21,174 nt of DNA. It comes from DATFXM01 sp035315885 (GTDB lineage Bacteria > Acidobacteriota > Blastocatellia > UBA7656). The notes under the pieces were generated by a model. That model was not told the origin of the DNA and ran no database searches. It saw nothing but the letters and a program-made list of their open reading frames with translations. The position numbers were made by a program, and so were the translations under genes. Within the stretch, counting starts at the first letter, position 1. Every line of letters starts with the position of its first letter. Location of the stretch: contig DATFXM010000085.1 in NCBI GenBank assembly GCA_035315885.1, positions 1 to 21,174 of the forward strand, in the 5' to 3' direction. Shown one piece after another: positions 7,302-14,905 of the stretch.

Positions 7302-7748
7302 TCACTTGCCTTCTCGATTGACTCGGTCATTGTAGTCTTCTGAGGAAGCGGGGTCGAGTTCCCATCGATGCCGGTCGCGTTCACGCACCTTTTCATCCGG
7401 CTGCAGGGGTTCGTTGTCTTCGTATGTAAGGCCCACCGCCTCGCCGAGGTCTTCCACGACATCCTGTCCTGGGGTTGGGGCGGAACCGCCTACGGTTTCT
7501 TCACCCACGTCGGCGCGGGCCCAGTCGGCATCGATGTCGCCCGCCGACAGTTCGGGCGTTCTTGAATGATGTTCTCGAAGCTCGCGGTCAATCAACTCGC
7601 CGCCCGAAGCATATCGTTGGACGTCGAGGAATTCCTCGAGCACTTCTTCATCGGGCTCGTAGGGTTCGGTTTCAGCTCGGCCTGCATCAATGAACTTGGC
7701 GTCGTTGTTGTGGGCGGCTTTGGAGTTGGTGTTGTCCTTGTCTGACAT
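7302..7748 (-). CDS. DUF6335 family protein
   Basis: A 148-residue, strongly acidic, soluble protein with no signal peptide or membrane helix. The first 28 residues are polar and probably disordered. The core carries the pattern I associate with DUF6335: DIDADWARADVGEETVGG (71-88), PTPGQDVVEDLG (91-102), GLTYEDNEPL, and RWELDPASSEDY near the end (128-139). The family is known from cyanobacteria and acidobacteria and has no established function. The start is ATG at 7748 with a weak ribosome site (GGAG about 11 nt ahead). The 204-base gap on its downstream side, to the lectin gene, shows no clear terminator. Confidence 0.82.
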   Translation of the reverse strand: MSDKDNTNSKAAHNNDAKFIDAGRAETEPYEPDEEVLEEFLDVQRYASGGELIDRELREHHSRTPELSAGDIDADWARADVGEETVGGSAPTPGQDVVEDLGEAVGLTYEDNEPLQPDEKVRERDRHRWELDPASSEDYNDRVNREGK

Positions 7749-7833
7749 CCCGATTCAGCTCCGATCAAAAATCCAGGCAGCCAGCATCGAGTCCGTAAAA
7801 GAATATCACAAGAAGGAGGTTTTAACGAAAAGA

Positions 7834-7871
7834 GGGGAGAGATGGGGAGATGAGGGGATGAGGTGAAGGGG
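7834..7871 (+). repeat. Four GGGG runs, possible G-quadruplex
   Basis: GGGG occurs at 7834, 7844, 7854 and 7868, the first three at an exact 10-nt spacing, with loops of 6, 6 and 10 nt. This satisfies the simple four-run rule for an intramolecular quadruplex on the plus strand. It lies 86-123 bases upstream of the DUF6335 start codon, on that gene's template strand. Confidence 0.5.
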
Positions 7872-7962
7872 CGAATCGGCGACGCGGAGATGCGGGACGC
7901 GGGGACGGGGAGCTGCGGAACCCAGGCATGCAGAACCCAAAATTTCAAAGCTAAGAAAGCTA

Positions 7963-8004
7963 GAAATCGGAAACCAGAAACTAGAAACCCGAAACCCGAA
8001 ACCG
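7963..8004. repeat. Tandem heptamers, GAAACCC type
   Basis: Six consecutive 7-nt units start at 7963, 7970, 7977, 7984, 7991 and 7998: GAAATCG, GAAACCA, GAAACTA, GAAACCC, GAAACCC, GAAACCG. GAAA is fixed and the last three bases drift. The exact period of 7 is shared with the other intergenic arrays although the word differs. Confidence 0.85.
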
Positions 8005-8021
8005 TTCTTCAGACACACAAA

Positions 8022-8053
8022 GGCGGGCATAGATCGAAAGATCTATGCCCGCC
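8022..8053 (-). terminator. Intrinsic terminator of the cold-shock gene
   Basis: A perfect 14-bp stem (arms 8022-8035 and 8040-8053) closes a 4-nt loop. It begins 17 bases after the cold-shock stop codon. In minus-strand RNA the stem is followed by UUUGUGUGUCU, a modest U-rich tail. Confidence 0.85.
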
Positions 8054-8070
8054 ATCAAGATTCCAAAGGA

Positions 8071-8274
8071 CTACTGGGCGATTACGTTTGAGGCGGCGAG
8101 GCCTTTCGGCCCCTCGGTCAGAGTGAACTCTACCTTCTGTCCCTCAGTAAGCGTCTTGTACCCATCGGCTTCGATCGCCGAGTAGTGCACGAATACATCG
8201 TCACCGCTCGCACGTGTGATGAAGCCATAGCCCTTCGTCGCATTGAACCACTTAACCGTACCTATCTCTCTCAA
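8071..8274 (-). CDS. Cold-shock protein, CspA family
   Basis: A 67-residue single cold-shock domain that binds single-stranded RNA and DNA in the cytoplasm and acts as an RNA chaperone (family knowledge). Both RNA-binding motifs are present: RNP1 KGYGFI (14-19) and RNP2 VFVHY (27-31). WF near the N-terminus and GPKGLAASNV at the end are typical. Length is normal. The start is TTG at 8274, with AAAAGGAG nine bases ahead; no in-frame ATG is available. The gene has its own strong promoter, a leader of about 140 nt and its own terminator. A long leader is typical of temperature-responsive csp genes, so cold or growth-phase control at the RNA level is likely (inference). Confidence 0.97.
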   Translation of the reverse strand: MREIGTVKWFNATKGYGFITRASGDDVFVHYSAIEADGYKTLTEGQKVEFTLTEGPKGLAASNVIAQ

Positions 8275-8337
8275 TGCTTTCTTCTCCTTTTCATCTGATG
8301 TGGGGTTGCAGAGTGATGATCGGAGCTAAAGCAGAGA

Positions 8338-8363
8338 GCGTTTGCGGTCCCAGCTTCAAACGC
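8338..8363 (-). promoter_or_regulatory. Hairpin in the cold-shock mRNA leader
   Basis: Arms 8338-8344 and 8357-8363 (GCGTTTG/CAAACGC) form a perfect 7-bp stem with a 12-nt loop, midway in the leader between the promoter and the TTG start. Confidence 0.6.
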
Positions 8364-8422
8364 GCAAAACCTTAACTTCAACTTCAGTCCTCCTCACACT
8401 ACTGCTCAAACAAACGCGGTCC

Positions 8423-8451
8423 ATCCTACCTAGCTGATAAGCCTATGTCAA
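8423..8451 (-). promoter_or_regulatory. Sigma-70-type promoter of the cold-shock gene
   Basis: On the minus strand a perfect -35 TTGACA (8446-8451) is followed after 17 bp by TAGGAT (8423-8428). Transcription should begin near 8416, giving a leader of about 140 nt before the cold-shock start codon. Confidence 0.82.
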
Positions 8452-8452
8452 C

Positions 8453-8488
8453 CAAAAAAGAAGACCATTTCGGGGTCGAAAAACGGTC
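8453..8488 (-). terminator. Intrinsic terminator of the FG-GAP gene
   Basis: In minus-strand RNA the arms GACC(G) and (U)GGUC plus UUUCG/CGAAA pair around ACCC, with a two-base bulge. UUCUUUUUU follows directly. It lies about 95 bases past the FG-GAP stop codon and touches the -35 box of the cold-shock promoter, so it would insulate the two genes. Confidence 0.72.
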
Positions 8489-8583
8489 CCAGCCAGCCAA
8501 CAAACCAAGAACTATGAGACGTTTGAAGAGGGTCGCCCGCGTGAGCCCGCTGACCCAAACCTCCTACTCCAACCCGTTCAGAA

Positions 8584-10923
8584 TCACGGTGACGTCACCG
8601 TCGCGTCGTTTGATTCTATACCGCCCGACGTGCTGATCCTGACGTGAATGACCGCGCCTGAGGGAGGCACCGCATTCGACCTGATCTTCACTTGAGCGAA
8701 ATCACTGGCTTGCACCGAGCCGCCCTTTAACGGCACCGATTGGCCATTCGCGCTAACATCAATATGCCCGTCCAGCGGAAAGTTCGCTCCACTGATCTTG
8801 AGGATCAAAAGCCCGGAGGCCTTTCGCTTGGCTCGCACCTCGGTGATTGCCGGCCCCAGAAGCTGCCCGGCACTCAGCTCATTCGAGAAGTCGGACGGCG
8901 CCGGCTGCATATTCCGAGCTCGCACAGTCAACAAACCTACGCTGTTCAATACGGTTGGATTGTCGTCGAGCCTGACGACTCGCTGTGTAGAGAGTTGCTG
9001 CTGCGTCGGCGCCAGAGTCACAACCGAGATGCCATTAATCTGAATTTCGGTATCCGTTCTGAAACCGGTCCCGTTCACGCTGACTCTCAACCCGCGTTGT
9101 CCCGCGGGTGCCTGGGACAGAGCACCGCCGTTTGAGTCCGTTAGTTGCGCCGAAGTAAGACTCGGAGCCGGTGCTCGGTCGGCTGCGAGCTGGCCCAGAC
9201 GCTCGGACAGTTTCTTGCCGCTGAAGATGTACACGTTTCCACCGTTCGCCACGCGATCGGCGAAGCCGTCGCCATGCATCGCGTTGGCGATGTAATCGGT
9301 GTATCCGTCTCCATCGACGTCAGCACCGCACAGCCTGTAGGAGAACTCGTCGCCCCCGAGCACGCCCTGATCTTCCCCATGAGCCCCGGCCAGCCGGAAA
9401 ATTTGCAGGCCCGGCGGCGGATCGTAGAGCTTGATGACTTCTGGAAGAAACCCGGCCCGTCCAAAGATCACCTTGGTGTCTCCGGCGTCTTCGCGCTCTT
9501 CGCTGCCGATATCGAACGTGTTCTCAGGACTGCCGATAAACAGGTCGAACATTCCGTCCCGATTGATATCGTAAGAGCGCACCGAGTCACCCGCGCAATC
9601 AAGAGCCTGTTCTCCATAGATGCTGGTTATTCGCAATCCCGACGCTTGCGGATCTGCAAGATCAATCGTCGCGCCCACGATTCCCGGCGAGCCGTACACG
9701 ACGTAGACAGCCCCAGTGTTTCCTCTCCCATCAGGCGCGGTAGCCTGAAGCGCACCCATTATCAAATCTGTCCTGCCGTCTCCGTTGATGTCGCCGCTGT
9801 GAAGTTGAGACCCAAGCAGGTCTCCCGAGTTGGCTCCTATGACATGAGTGGCATTGGCGGGTGGCGAGCTCAGATCGATCAACGCGGGCCAGTTGTGAGA
9901 GCCGTACAGCACGTACACCTCTCCGCACCTTGGCCTGAGTCCTCCATCGCTTGCGCCTCGGTTGTCGTGCCCGCTCGAGTCGTTTGGCGACACGTAAGAC
10001 GCTGAGTCCCGGAAAATGGAACCGCCAATCACCAGGTCACCGATCCCGTCATTGTTGATATCCCCGATATGCAGCGCGGCGCCCCAGTGCTCTTCCATTC
10101 GCCGGCCGATTATCGTGGTCGTGCGCACCCCCGGCGGAGGCGACGCAAGATCTATCACCGGTGGCAATGAAGGTGCGCCAAACACAATGTACGCTCCGCC
10201 GACGTGCGTGCCCGCTGCGGAGTTTATTTGATCGGATCCGATGATCACGTCTGCGAAGCCGTCACCGTCGACGTCTCCCTCATCGATCCAGATTCCCATC
10301 CGGCCGTTGACTTGCGGACCGTAGATCGCAGTCACGCCTGGAGGCGGATTTCCATCTGAAGTCGCCAGGCTCAGGTTCTGGCCGAGATTGTGACTTCCGT
10401 AGACGATATAAGCTGCGCCGGCGTTGAAGCGGTCGTTATTTGGCCCGTCGTTCAGCGCCGCGGCAACCGCAACGTCCCTCAGGCCGTCACCGTTGACGTC
10501 TCCGTTGGCGCTCACAGAGGTGCCCAACAGATCCCCAGTGCGCTGTCCGGTGAGCGTGAAGATATTTGGTGGGTTCAAACCTGCATCGACAAAACCGCTG
10601 TCGCGACCATCGCTCATATAGAAGTTGACCACCCCATTGTTGATCATCGGAAAAGTGCTGCCGTTCATTCCGCAGAAGATGACATCGGCGCGACCATCTC
10701 CGTTCAGGTCTCCGGCAGCCACCGGCAGCCCGATGTCCCCTTGCAACCTCAAACCCCCGAATAGAACCAGCAGTCCATCCTGATTGAAATTGGCGGTATC
10801 TACCGCGAGCTCAATACTCCCGCCTGATTGAGCGGCGGCTCGAGGCCAGGTTGCGGCGGATGAGAGCAGGAGCGAAGCGGCTAAACCAAACGTAATTAAA
10901 TAGATCGAACAATTCTTCCCCAT
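8584..10923 (-). CDS. Secreted FG-GAP (integrin-alpha-like) propeller protein
   Basis: A 779-residue exported protein. Residues 1-31 are a signal peptide (hydrophobic core, then AAAQS). The main part (about 45-580) holds FG-GAP repeats, each with a calcium loop of DxNxDG or DxDxDG type. I count seven loops: DLNGDG (72), DVNGDG, DVDGDG, DINNDG, DINGDG, DINRDG and DVDGDG. That is the number needed for a complete seven-bladed propeller of the integrin-alpha kind. Two Ig-like IPT/TIG-type domains (about 595-685 and 690-779) follow. Such proteins act at the cell surface or outside in adhesion or binding; the partner is unknown. The ATG at 10923 has only a weak GGGG ribosome site. No anchor or sorting signal was seen at the C-terminus. 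Confidence 0.9.
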   Translation of the reverse strand: MGKNCSIYLITFGLAASLLLSSAATWPRAAAQSGGSIELAVDTANFNQDGLLVLFGGLRLQGDIGLPVAAGDLNGDGRADVIFCGMNGSTFPMINNGVVNFYMSDGRDSGFVDAGLNPPNIFTLTGQRTGDLLGTSVSANGDVNGDGLRDVAVAAALNDGPNNDRFNAGAAYIVYGSHNLGQNLSLATSDGNPPPGVTAIYGPQVNGRMGIWIDEGDVDGDGFADVIIGSDQINSAAGTHVGGAYIVFGAPSLPPVIDLASPPPGVRTTTIIGRRMEEHWGAALHIGDINNDGIGDLVIGGSIFRDSASYVSPNDSSGHDNRGASDGGLRPRCGEVYVLYGSHNWPALIDLSSPPANATHVIGANSGDLLGSQLHSGDINGDGRTDLIMGALQATAPDGRGNTGAVYVVYGSPGIVGATIDLADPQASGLRITSIYGEQALDCAGDSVRSYDINRDGMFDLFIGSPENTFDIGSEEREDAGDTKVIFGRAGFLPEVIKLYDPPPGLQIFRLAGAHGEDQGVLGGDEFSYRLCGADVDGDGYTDYIANAMHGDGFADRVANGGNVYIFSGKKLSERLGQLAADRAPAPSLTSAQLTDSNGGALSQAPAGQRGLRVSVNGTGFRTDTEIQINGISVVTLAPTQQQLSTQRVVRLDDNPTVLNSVGLLTVRARNMQPAPSDFSNELSAGQLLGPAITEVRAKRKASGLLILKISGANFPLDGHIDVSANGQSVPLKGGSVQASDFAQVKIRSNAVPPSGAVIHVRISTSGGIESNDATVTSP

Positions 10924-11165
10924 GAAAACCCCGTCTTTTCGTTTCTGCAGGAGAGGCGAAATTATACAATGCTGACAGCTGACAGGAGAACACTTTGATT
11001 CCTGCGGAGTCCGATTGTTCGTACGGAAGAACGCCGCCTTTTGAGCCGTCTAAGGGTTGACGGGGTTATTCAGGCCCGGGGCTGTGGCCGTCGAGTGTCG
11101 CAATCGATCCCGCTCGTCCCGGCATGCTCCGGTTTAAGAGGACCGGCAGGGAGCCAGCTTAAAGA
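10924..11165. other. Divergent intergenic region, FG-GAP / sigma operon
   Basis: No gene was found. A TATAAT box on the minus strand fits the FG-GAP gene. I could not assign a promoter to the sigma-factor operon: TTGACG near 11056 has no matching -10, and an ECF-type autoregulated promoter cannot be recognised without the consensus. Confidence 0.45.
10961..10966 (-). promoter_or_regulatory. Candidate -10 box of the FG-GAP gene
   Basis: A perfect TATAAT lies on the minus strand 38 bases ahead of the ATG. The -35 region is poor (TTCTCC at 18 bp spacing), so activation by another factor is possible. Confidence 0.45.
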
Positions 11166-11735
11166 ATGAGCGAACGCCGGGCAGAGACAGATGTCATCGA
11201 GGCGTGCAAGCGGGGTGACACGGACGCATTTCATGAGCTGTTCATCGCTCACAAAGACCGCGTCTACTCCATTGCGTTGCACTTCAGCGGCAACGAGTCC
11301 GCCGCCCGCGACGTGACACAGCAGGTGTTCTTGAAACTGTTCACCAGTCTCAATCAGTTCCGCAGGGAGGCGGAATTCACGACGTGGCTCTATCGCATAG
11401 TGATCAATGCGTGCGTTGACGATCAGCGAAAACGGAGGCGGTTTGTTCCATTGAACGCAGAGGTTGAGACAAAACACTGCTCGGACGGGGGATCACAGGA
11501 GAAGGCTTATCATCGCAGACAAATATCTGATTCGGTAAAGCAGGCAATCGCTGAGCTGAGCCCAAAGCTACGGCTGCCGATTCTGCTCAAGTATATTGAG
11601 GGACTCTCGTATGACGAGATCGCCCGGACGCTTGGATGTTCGATCGGGACCGTTTCCTCACGACTTAATCGCGGTCATAAGGCGTTGGCTGAGAAACTCG
11701 CCCACCTTCGAGGCGAGTTTTCGGCAGGGGAATGA
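11166..11735 (+). CDS. RNA polymerase ECF sigma factor
   Basis: A 189-residue sigma-70-family factor of the ECF type that directs RNA polymerase to a stress or envelope regulon. Region 2 (about 20-92) contains ARDVTQQVFLKLF and the -10 recognition helix FTTWLYRIVINACVD; region 4 (about 125-178) contains the helix-turn-helix LSYDEIARTLGCSIGTVSSRL. Region 3 is absent, as expected. The start is ATG at 11166; the nearest purine-rich site (GGGAG) is rather far at about 12 nt. The anti-sigma gene begins three bases after its stop, so the pair is translationally linked. Two genes of unknown function follow in the same direction and are probable parts of the same operon. Confidence 0.96.
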   Translation: MSERRAETDVIEACKRGDTDAFHELFIAHKDRVYSIALHFSGNESAARDVTQQVFLKLFTSLNQFRREAEFTTWLYRIVINACVDDQRKRRRFVPLNAEVETKHCSDGGSQEKAYHRRQISDSVKQAIAELSPKLRLPILLKYIEGLSYDEIARTLGCSIGTVSSRLNRGHKALAEKLAHLRGEFSAGE

Positions 11736-11738
11736 AGT

Positions 11739-12839
11739 ATGTTTTGGAGTCACGTAGAAAAGCAATTATCGGCCTACTGTAACGGCGAAAAGGATGCCGA
11801 TGAGTCGCGCGGTATCGCCGAGCACCTCATCAAATGTGAGCGCTGCCGCAAGGAATACGACAAGATCAAACTCGGCGTGGAACTGGCGCGGCATCTTCAA
11901 AGGGATTCGGCTCCGGAGGAGATCTGGGCTGAAATCCAGCAACTGATAGCAAAACGCGAGAACTTGGCGGAGGATCGACGGAGCACCATCGGCAGTTTCG
12001 GCCGCTACCGCCTCGCCGCTGTCGCCGCAGCGCTGATCCTGTTGCTGGTAGGGATTGTGGTCTGGAAGTCGCGACCTGCCGAAATCGTGGACTCGCGGCC
12101 ACCGGGTTCGGAACTGCCGAGTCAATGGAAGGTGCAGACTACCGAAGGGTCCAGGATTACCGGCGACCGCAGCCTCAGCGCGGGCAGTCTGATCGAGACC
12201 GCGAGCAACGAGACCGCTCGCATTAGCGCCATCGAAATCGGCAATGTAGACCTTGAACCAAATACGCGGGTCAGATTAGTCGATACTCGCGTCACCGAGC
12301 ATCGACTCGCGCTCGATCGCGGTACGATCCACGCGAAGATCTACGCACCACCGCGGCTGTTCTTTGTAGATACTCCTTCTGCCGAAGCCATCGACCTCGG
12401 CTGCGCCTACACGCTGAATGTCGACGATCAGGGTCGCACGTTCCTGAAAGTCACGCTCGGCTGGGTAGCACTTGTTCGAGGTGGATTAGAGTCGTATGTT
12501 CCGATCGGAGCGATGTGCCAGACAAGGCCCGGCATAGGACCTGGTACTCCGTACTTCGCGGATGCCTCGAGTGGGTTCGTTTCCGCACTGGAGAAGTTCG
12601 ATTTTGAGGGTGAAGACGAAGAACACCTGAAAGCAGTCCTTTCGACCGCCCGCGCGCGCGACACGTTCACCCTATGGCATTTGATCCAGAGGGTGGACGA
12701 GACCAAACGTCAAGAAGTCCTCAATCGCATGGTGAAGCTGGTCGGCATGCCTAAGGGCGTGACGAGCGCCGGCATCATGAAACTCGATAAACAAATGCTC
12801 GAGCTCTGGAAAGACGAGCTCGACACCGTATGGTTCTGA
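11739..12839 (+). CDS. Anti-sigma factor with zinc finger and FecR-like domain
   Basis: A 366-residue inner-membrane protein that should hold the preceding sigma factor inactive. The cytoplasmic N-terminus has an anti-sigma zinc-finger motif HLIKCERC (His29, Cys33, Cys36) with another Cys at 14. One membrane helix spans about 91-109. The periplasmic part (about 120-280) resembles FecR: a LSAGSLIET-like strand, NVDLEPNTRVRLVD, LDRGTIHAKIYAPPRLFFVDTPSAEAIDLGCAYTLNVD split over consecutive strands, and a VTLGWVALV segment. The last 80 residues are helical and not of a family I know. Signal input through the periplasmic domain is inferred from the family. The gene is separated from the sigma gene by three bases. 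Confidence 0.93.
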   Translation: MFWSHVEKQLSAYCNGEKDADESRGIAEHLIKCERCRKEYDKIKLGVELARHLQRDSAPEEIWAEIQQLIAKRENLAEDRRSTIGSFGRYRLAAVAAALILLLVGIVVWKSRPAEIVDSRPPGSELPSQWKVQTTEGSRITGDRSLSAGSLIETASNETARISAIEIGNVDLEPNTRVRLVDTRVTEHRLALDRGTIHAKIYAPPRLFFVDTPSAEAIDLGCAYTLNVDDQGRTFLKVTLGWVALVRGGLESYVPIGAMCQTRPGIGPGTPYFADASSGFVSALEKFDFEGEDEEHLKAVLSTARARDTFTLWHLIQRVDETKRQEVLNRMVKLVGMPKGVTSAGIMKLDKQMLELWKDELDTVWF

Positions 12840-12905
12840 ACGAGACTCCGGCAGCCTTTGTGTTCCGTGCCACCGCAATCCCTGCCGAGCTGGAGGAGTA
12901 TACAA

Positions 12906-14135
12906 ATGAGAACTATGGGGGCGAGGGCGATTAGGAAATCGGTGTTTACAGCGTCGATTGTGATGGTGCTTGTTGCGGGGGCTTTTACGTTGCAAGCCTC
13001 CGGTGGCAACTTCGCCAAAAAGCAAGAGCCCAACAAGGTTCAAGAAGACGTCTCCGGTTCAAAAGACGGCGCGCAGTCGGATGGTCTCATAGTGCATGAG
13101 TGGGGAACGTTCACTTCGGTTGCCGGACGCGATGGCGTAGCGGTCGAGTGGAGGCCGCTTGACGCAACCAGCGATCTTCCGAGCTTTGTTCACATCAACG
13201 AGCAGTTCAAGAAAGACGCCGGCCTGCGAAACGGTTATCAGTGCGTGAAATGCAAACTGGCAGCGTTGATCAGAATGGAAACGCCAGTGATCTATTTTTA
13301 TTCAGACCGCGAAGTCAACGTCTCAGCGCGGGTGACGTTTCCCGGCGGCAAGATCACCGAATGGTATCCGCATTCGCGGTTTACCTGGGATTTGGGAATA
13401 GATTGGGGCATGTTCAGGGTGCGGCCCGGAGCTGAAGTCCAACTGCCGGTTGAAAACAAACCGAGTCACTACTATCCCGCGAGAGAAACCGATTCTGCGA
13501 CGCTGCAGGTGTGCGGCGCCAACGGTCAGGAACATGAGAAGTTCCTGTTCTATCGCGGAGTGGGTTCGTTCCAGCCTCCGGTGAGGGCGGTGGTCAAAGC
13601 GCACTCGGTGGAGCTTCGTACGAACGCGCCGGTCGGCCGAGTGTTGTTGTTTGAGAATCAGAATGGGCGCAGCGGGTACAGAATCGCGGACTTCGGGGGT
13701 TTACGGACCCGGATTGAGCGTCCTGACCTGAACGAGGGCGTCGAGACGCTGGAACGGGATCTGAAAGCGCTTCTCGTGTCAACCGGCCTGTTCGACAAGG
13801 AAGCAGAAGCTATGCTCAACACGTGGCGAGACTCATGGTTCGAGGAGGGGCTACGCGTGTTTTACATTATGCCGCGCCAGGTCACCGACAGTGTTCTGCC
13901 GCTGGTGATCGAACCAACACCAAGCAAGCTGACGAGAGTCCTTGTTGGGAGAATCGAAATGGTGAGCCCTGAAATGGAGGGTGACGTCGCCGGGGCAGCC
14001 GGGTCTTCGGATCGAGAGAGAGCGGTGCGATCGAAATACGGTCGTCTATTCGACGTGATCGTGAAGCGAGCGCTGGAAACCACGAACGACGATGGAGTGA
14101 AGGCGAGTCTGAAAGCCCTTCGCTCTGGATCGTGA
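12906..14135 (+). CDS. Exported protein of unknown function with HEWGTFTS motif
   Basis: A 409-residue protein with a signal peptide or N-terminal anchor (hydrophobic 12-31, after basic residues). The mature part opens with LIVHEWGTFTSVAGRDG (61-77), a motif I associate with uncharacterised secreted proteins of acidobacteria, planctomycetes and verrucomicrobia. A CVKC pair (113-116) is followed by a strand-rich region (ETPVIYFYSDREVNVSARVTFPGG) and, in the C-terminal half, a helical part (DLKALLVSTGLFDKEAEAMLNTW) with WFEEGLRVFYIMPR. No catalytic motif is recognised. The frame is open from 12858, but the ATG at 12906 is preceded by GGAGGAG at seven bases and begins the signal sequence, so it was chosen. 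Position suggests it belongs to the sigma-factor operon. Confidence 0.85.
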   Translation: MRTMGARAIRKSVFTASIVMVLVAGAFTLQASGGNFAKKQEPNKVQEDVSGSKDGAQSDGLIVHEWGTFTSVAGRDGVAVEWRPLDATSDLPSFVHINEQFKKDAGLRNGYQCVKCKLAALIRMETPVIYFYSDREVNVSARVTFPGGKITEWYPHSRFTWDLGIDWGMFRVRPGAEVQLPVENKPSHYYPARETDSATLQVCGANGQEHEKFLFYRGVGSFQPPVRAVVKAHSVELRTNAPVGRVLLFENQNGRSGYRIADFGGLRTRIERPDLNEGVETLERDLKALLVSTGLFDKEAEAMLNTWRDSWFEEGLRVFYIMPRQVTDSVLPLVIEPTPSKLTRVLVGRIEMVSPEMEGDVAGAAGSSDRERAVRSKYGRLFDVIVKRALETTNDDGVKASLKALRSGS

Positions 14136-14251
14136 TTGGGCATCGCCGGTATTTGGTTTCTGTTGCGCGGAAGAAGTTCATCCCGTGCTGCGTCATATAG
14201 ACGTTCGAGAAATTGAACGCCGATGACAATTCTAGAAGGAGGGATGGACAC

Positions 14252-14866
14252 ATGACGAAACGGGCGGCTTTGTTTGTTTCTACGAAGACGGTGTTTGCTG
14301 CGCTGTTGTTTGCTTCATTGTTTGCCGGCGCGGTCAACGCAGGTGGATTTCAACTTTCGGTCCAGACGCCGTCAGCCAACGACAATGAGACTCGGGATGC
14401 GGTTCTGTTGGTGAGAACCTACGGCTGCATGCGACCAGAAGACGCGGACTTGAAGGGCACCGCCGAAGGGCTGGTTAACGGCGAGAGAAAGACGATACCT
14501 CTGACGCTGAAGAAAACGTCAAAAGGAGTAGTTGCGGTTACGAAGCAGTGGGGCTCCGAGGGGACTTGGGTTCTCACGTTCTCTGGTCAGCTCGAGGGGA
14601 TGACTTGCAGCGTACTTGTAGAGCTGGGCTCGCATGGGGACGTCAAGCCGGGCACTCGAATTGAGGCGGGCTCGAGAGCGGGGATCAATGCTCGGTCGGT
14701 TCAGCGCAGGCTCACTGCGGAGGAAATCAACACGGCTCTGGGGTCTCAAGCGGGAGGGCAGCGGAAGGCTGCGGAGATGGGAATGATTGTGTGGCCAGCG
14801 GCAGGCGTTGCCGCGGTGGGATCGGTGTTAGCTTTGATCTGGCGACGCCATAAATCTCACGTCTGA
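14252..14866 (+). CDS. Exported protein with C-terminal membrane anchor, unknown function
   Basis: A 204-residue protein. Residues about 9-30 form the signal peptide (AGAVNA-GG). A strand-rich extracytoplasmic domain follows (about 31-140) with GGFQLSVQTPS, VLLVRTYGC, a run of alternating hydrophobics ending in TWVLTFSGQL, and a second Cys in MTCSVLVELG. The two Cys may form a disulphide. Near the end a membrane helix (about 176-197, MIVWPAAGVAAVGSVLALI) is followed by RRHKSHV, so the protein is probably held in the membrane with its domain outside. I do not recognise the family. The ATG at 14252 has GGAGGG eight bases ahead; an upstream ATG in frame at 14213 lacks one. It follows the HEWGTFTS gene by 116 bases and is the likely last gene of the operon. 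Its TGA stop is the first triplet of a heptamer array. Confidence 0.82.
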   Translation: MTKRAALFVSTKTVFAALLFASLFAGAVNAGGFQLSVQTPSANDNETRDAVLLVRTYGCMRPEDADLKGTAEGLVNGERKTIPLTLKKTSKGVVAVTKQWGSEGTWVLTFSGQLEGMTCSVLVELGSHGDVKPGTRIEAGSRAGINARSVQRRLTAEEINTALGSQAGGQRKAAEMGMIVWPAAGVAAVGSVLALIWRRHKSHV

Positions 14867-14905
14867 AATTTCAAATTTGAAATTTGAAATTTGAAATTTG
14901 AAATC
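14864..14905. repeat. Tandem heptamers, TGAAATT type, between convergent genes
   Basis: Six 7-nt units start at 14864, 14871, 14878, 14885, 14892 and 14899: TGAAATT, TCAAATT, TGAAATT three times, TGAAATC. The word is almost self-complementary (CAAATTTG), so many short stems can form on both strands. The array starts with the TGA stop of the plus-strand gene and ends at the base before the TAA stop of the minus-strand receiver gene, filling the whole convergent gap. It may serve as a weak two-way terminator (inference). Confidence 0.9.

Larger units (their letters stand above)
7749..8021. other. Noncoding purine-rich repeat region
   Basis: No gene was found. The region contains a G-run array (7834-7871), a wider purine-rich tract up to about 7918, and a run of GAAACCC-type heptamers (7963-8004). 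It separates the DUF6335 gene start from the cold-shock gene terminator. Short frames here are low-complexity and have no ribosome sites. Confidence 0.6.

Noticed and set aside
7592..8126. Small open frames over the purine-rich intergenic region before the cold-shock gene
   Set aside because: Low-complexity translations of heptamer and G-run repeats (Lys-Pro-Glu-Thr-type or Pro-Ser-type runs), with no start signals.
9145..10005. A 286-codon open frame antisense to the FG-GAP gene
   Set aside because: It mirrors the repetitive, GC-rich FG-GAP coding sequence; composition is unlike a real protein, and the minus-strand gene is unambiguous.
11040..11080. TTGACG near 11056 as the -35 of the sigma-factor operon
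   Set aside because: No acceptable -10 box at 16-18 bp spacing.
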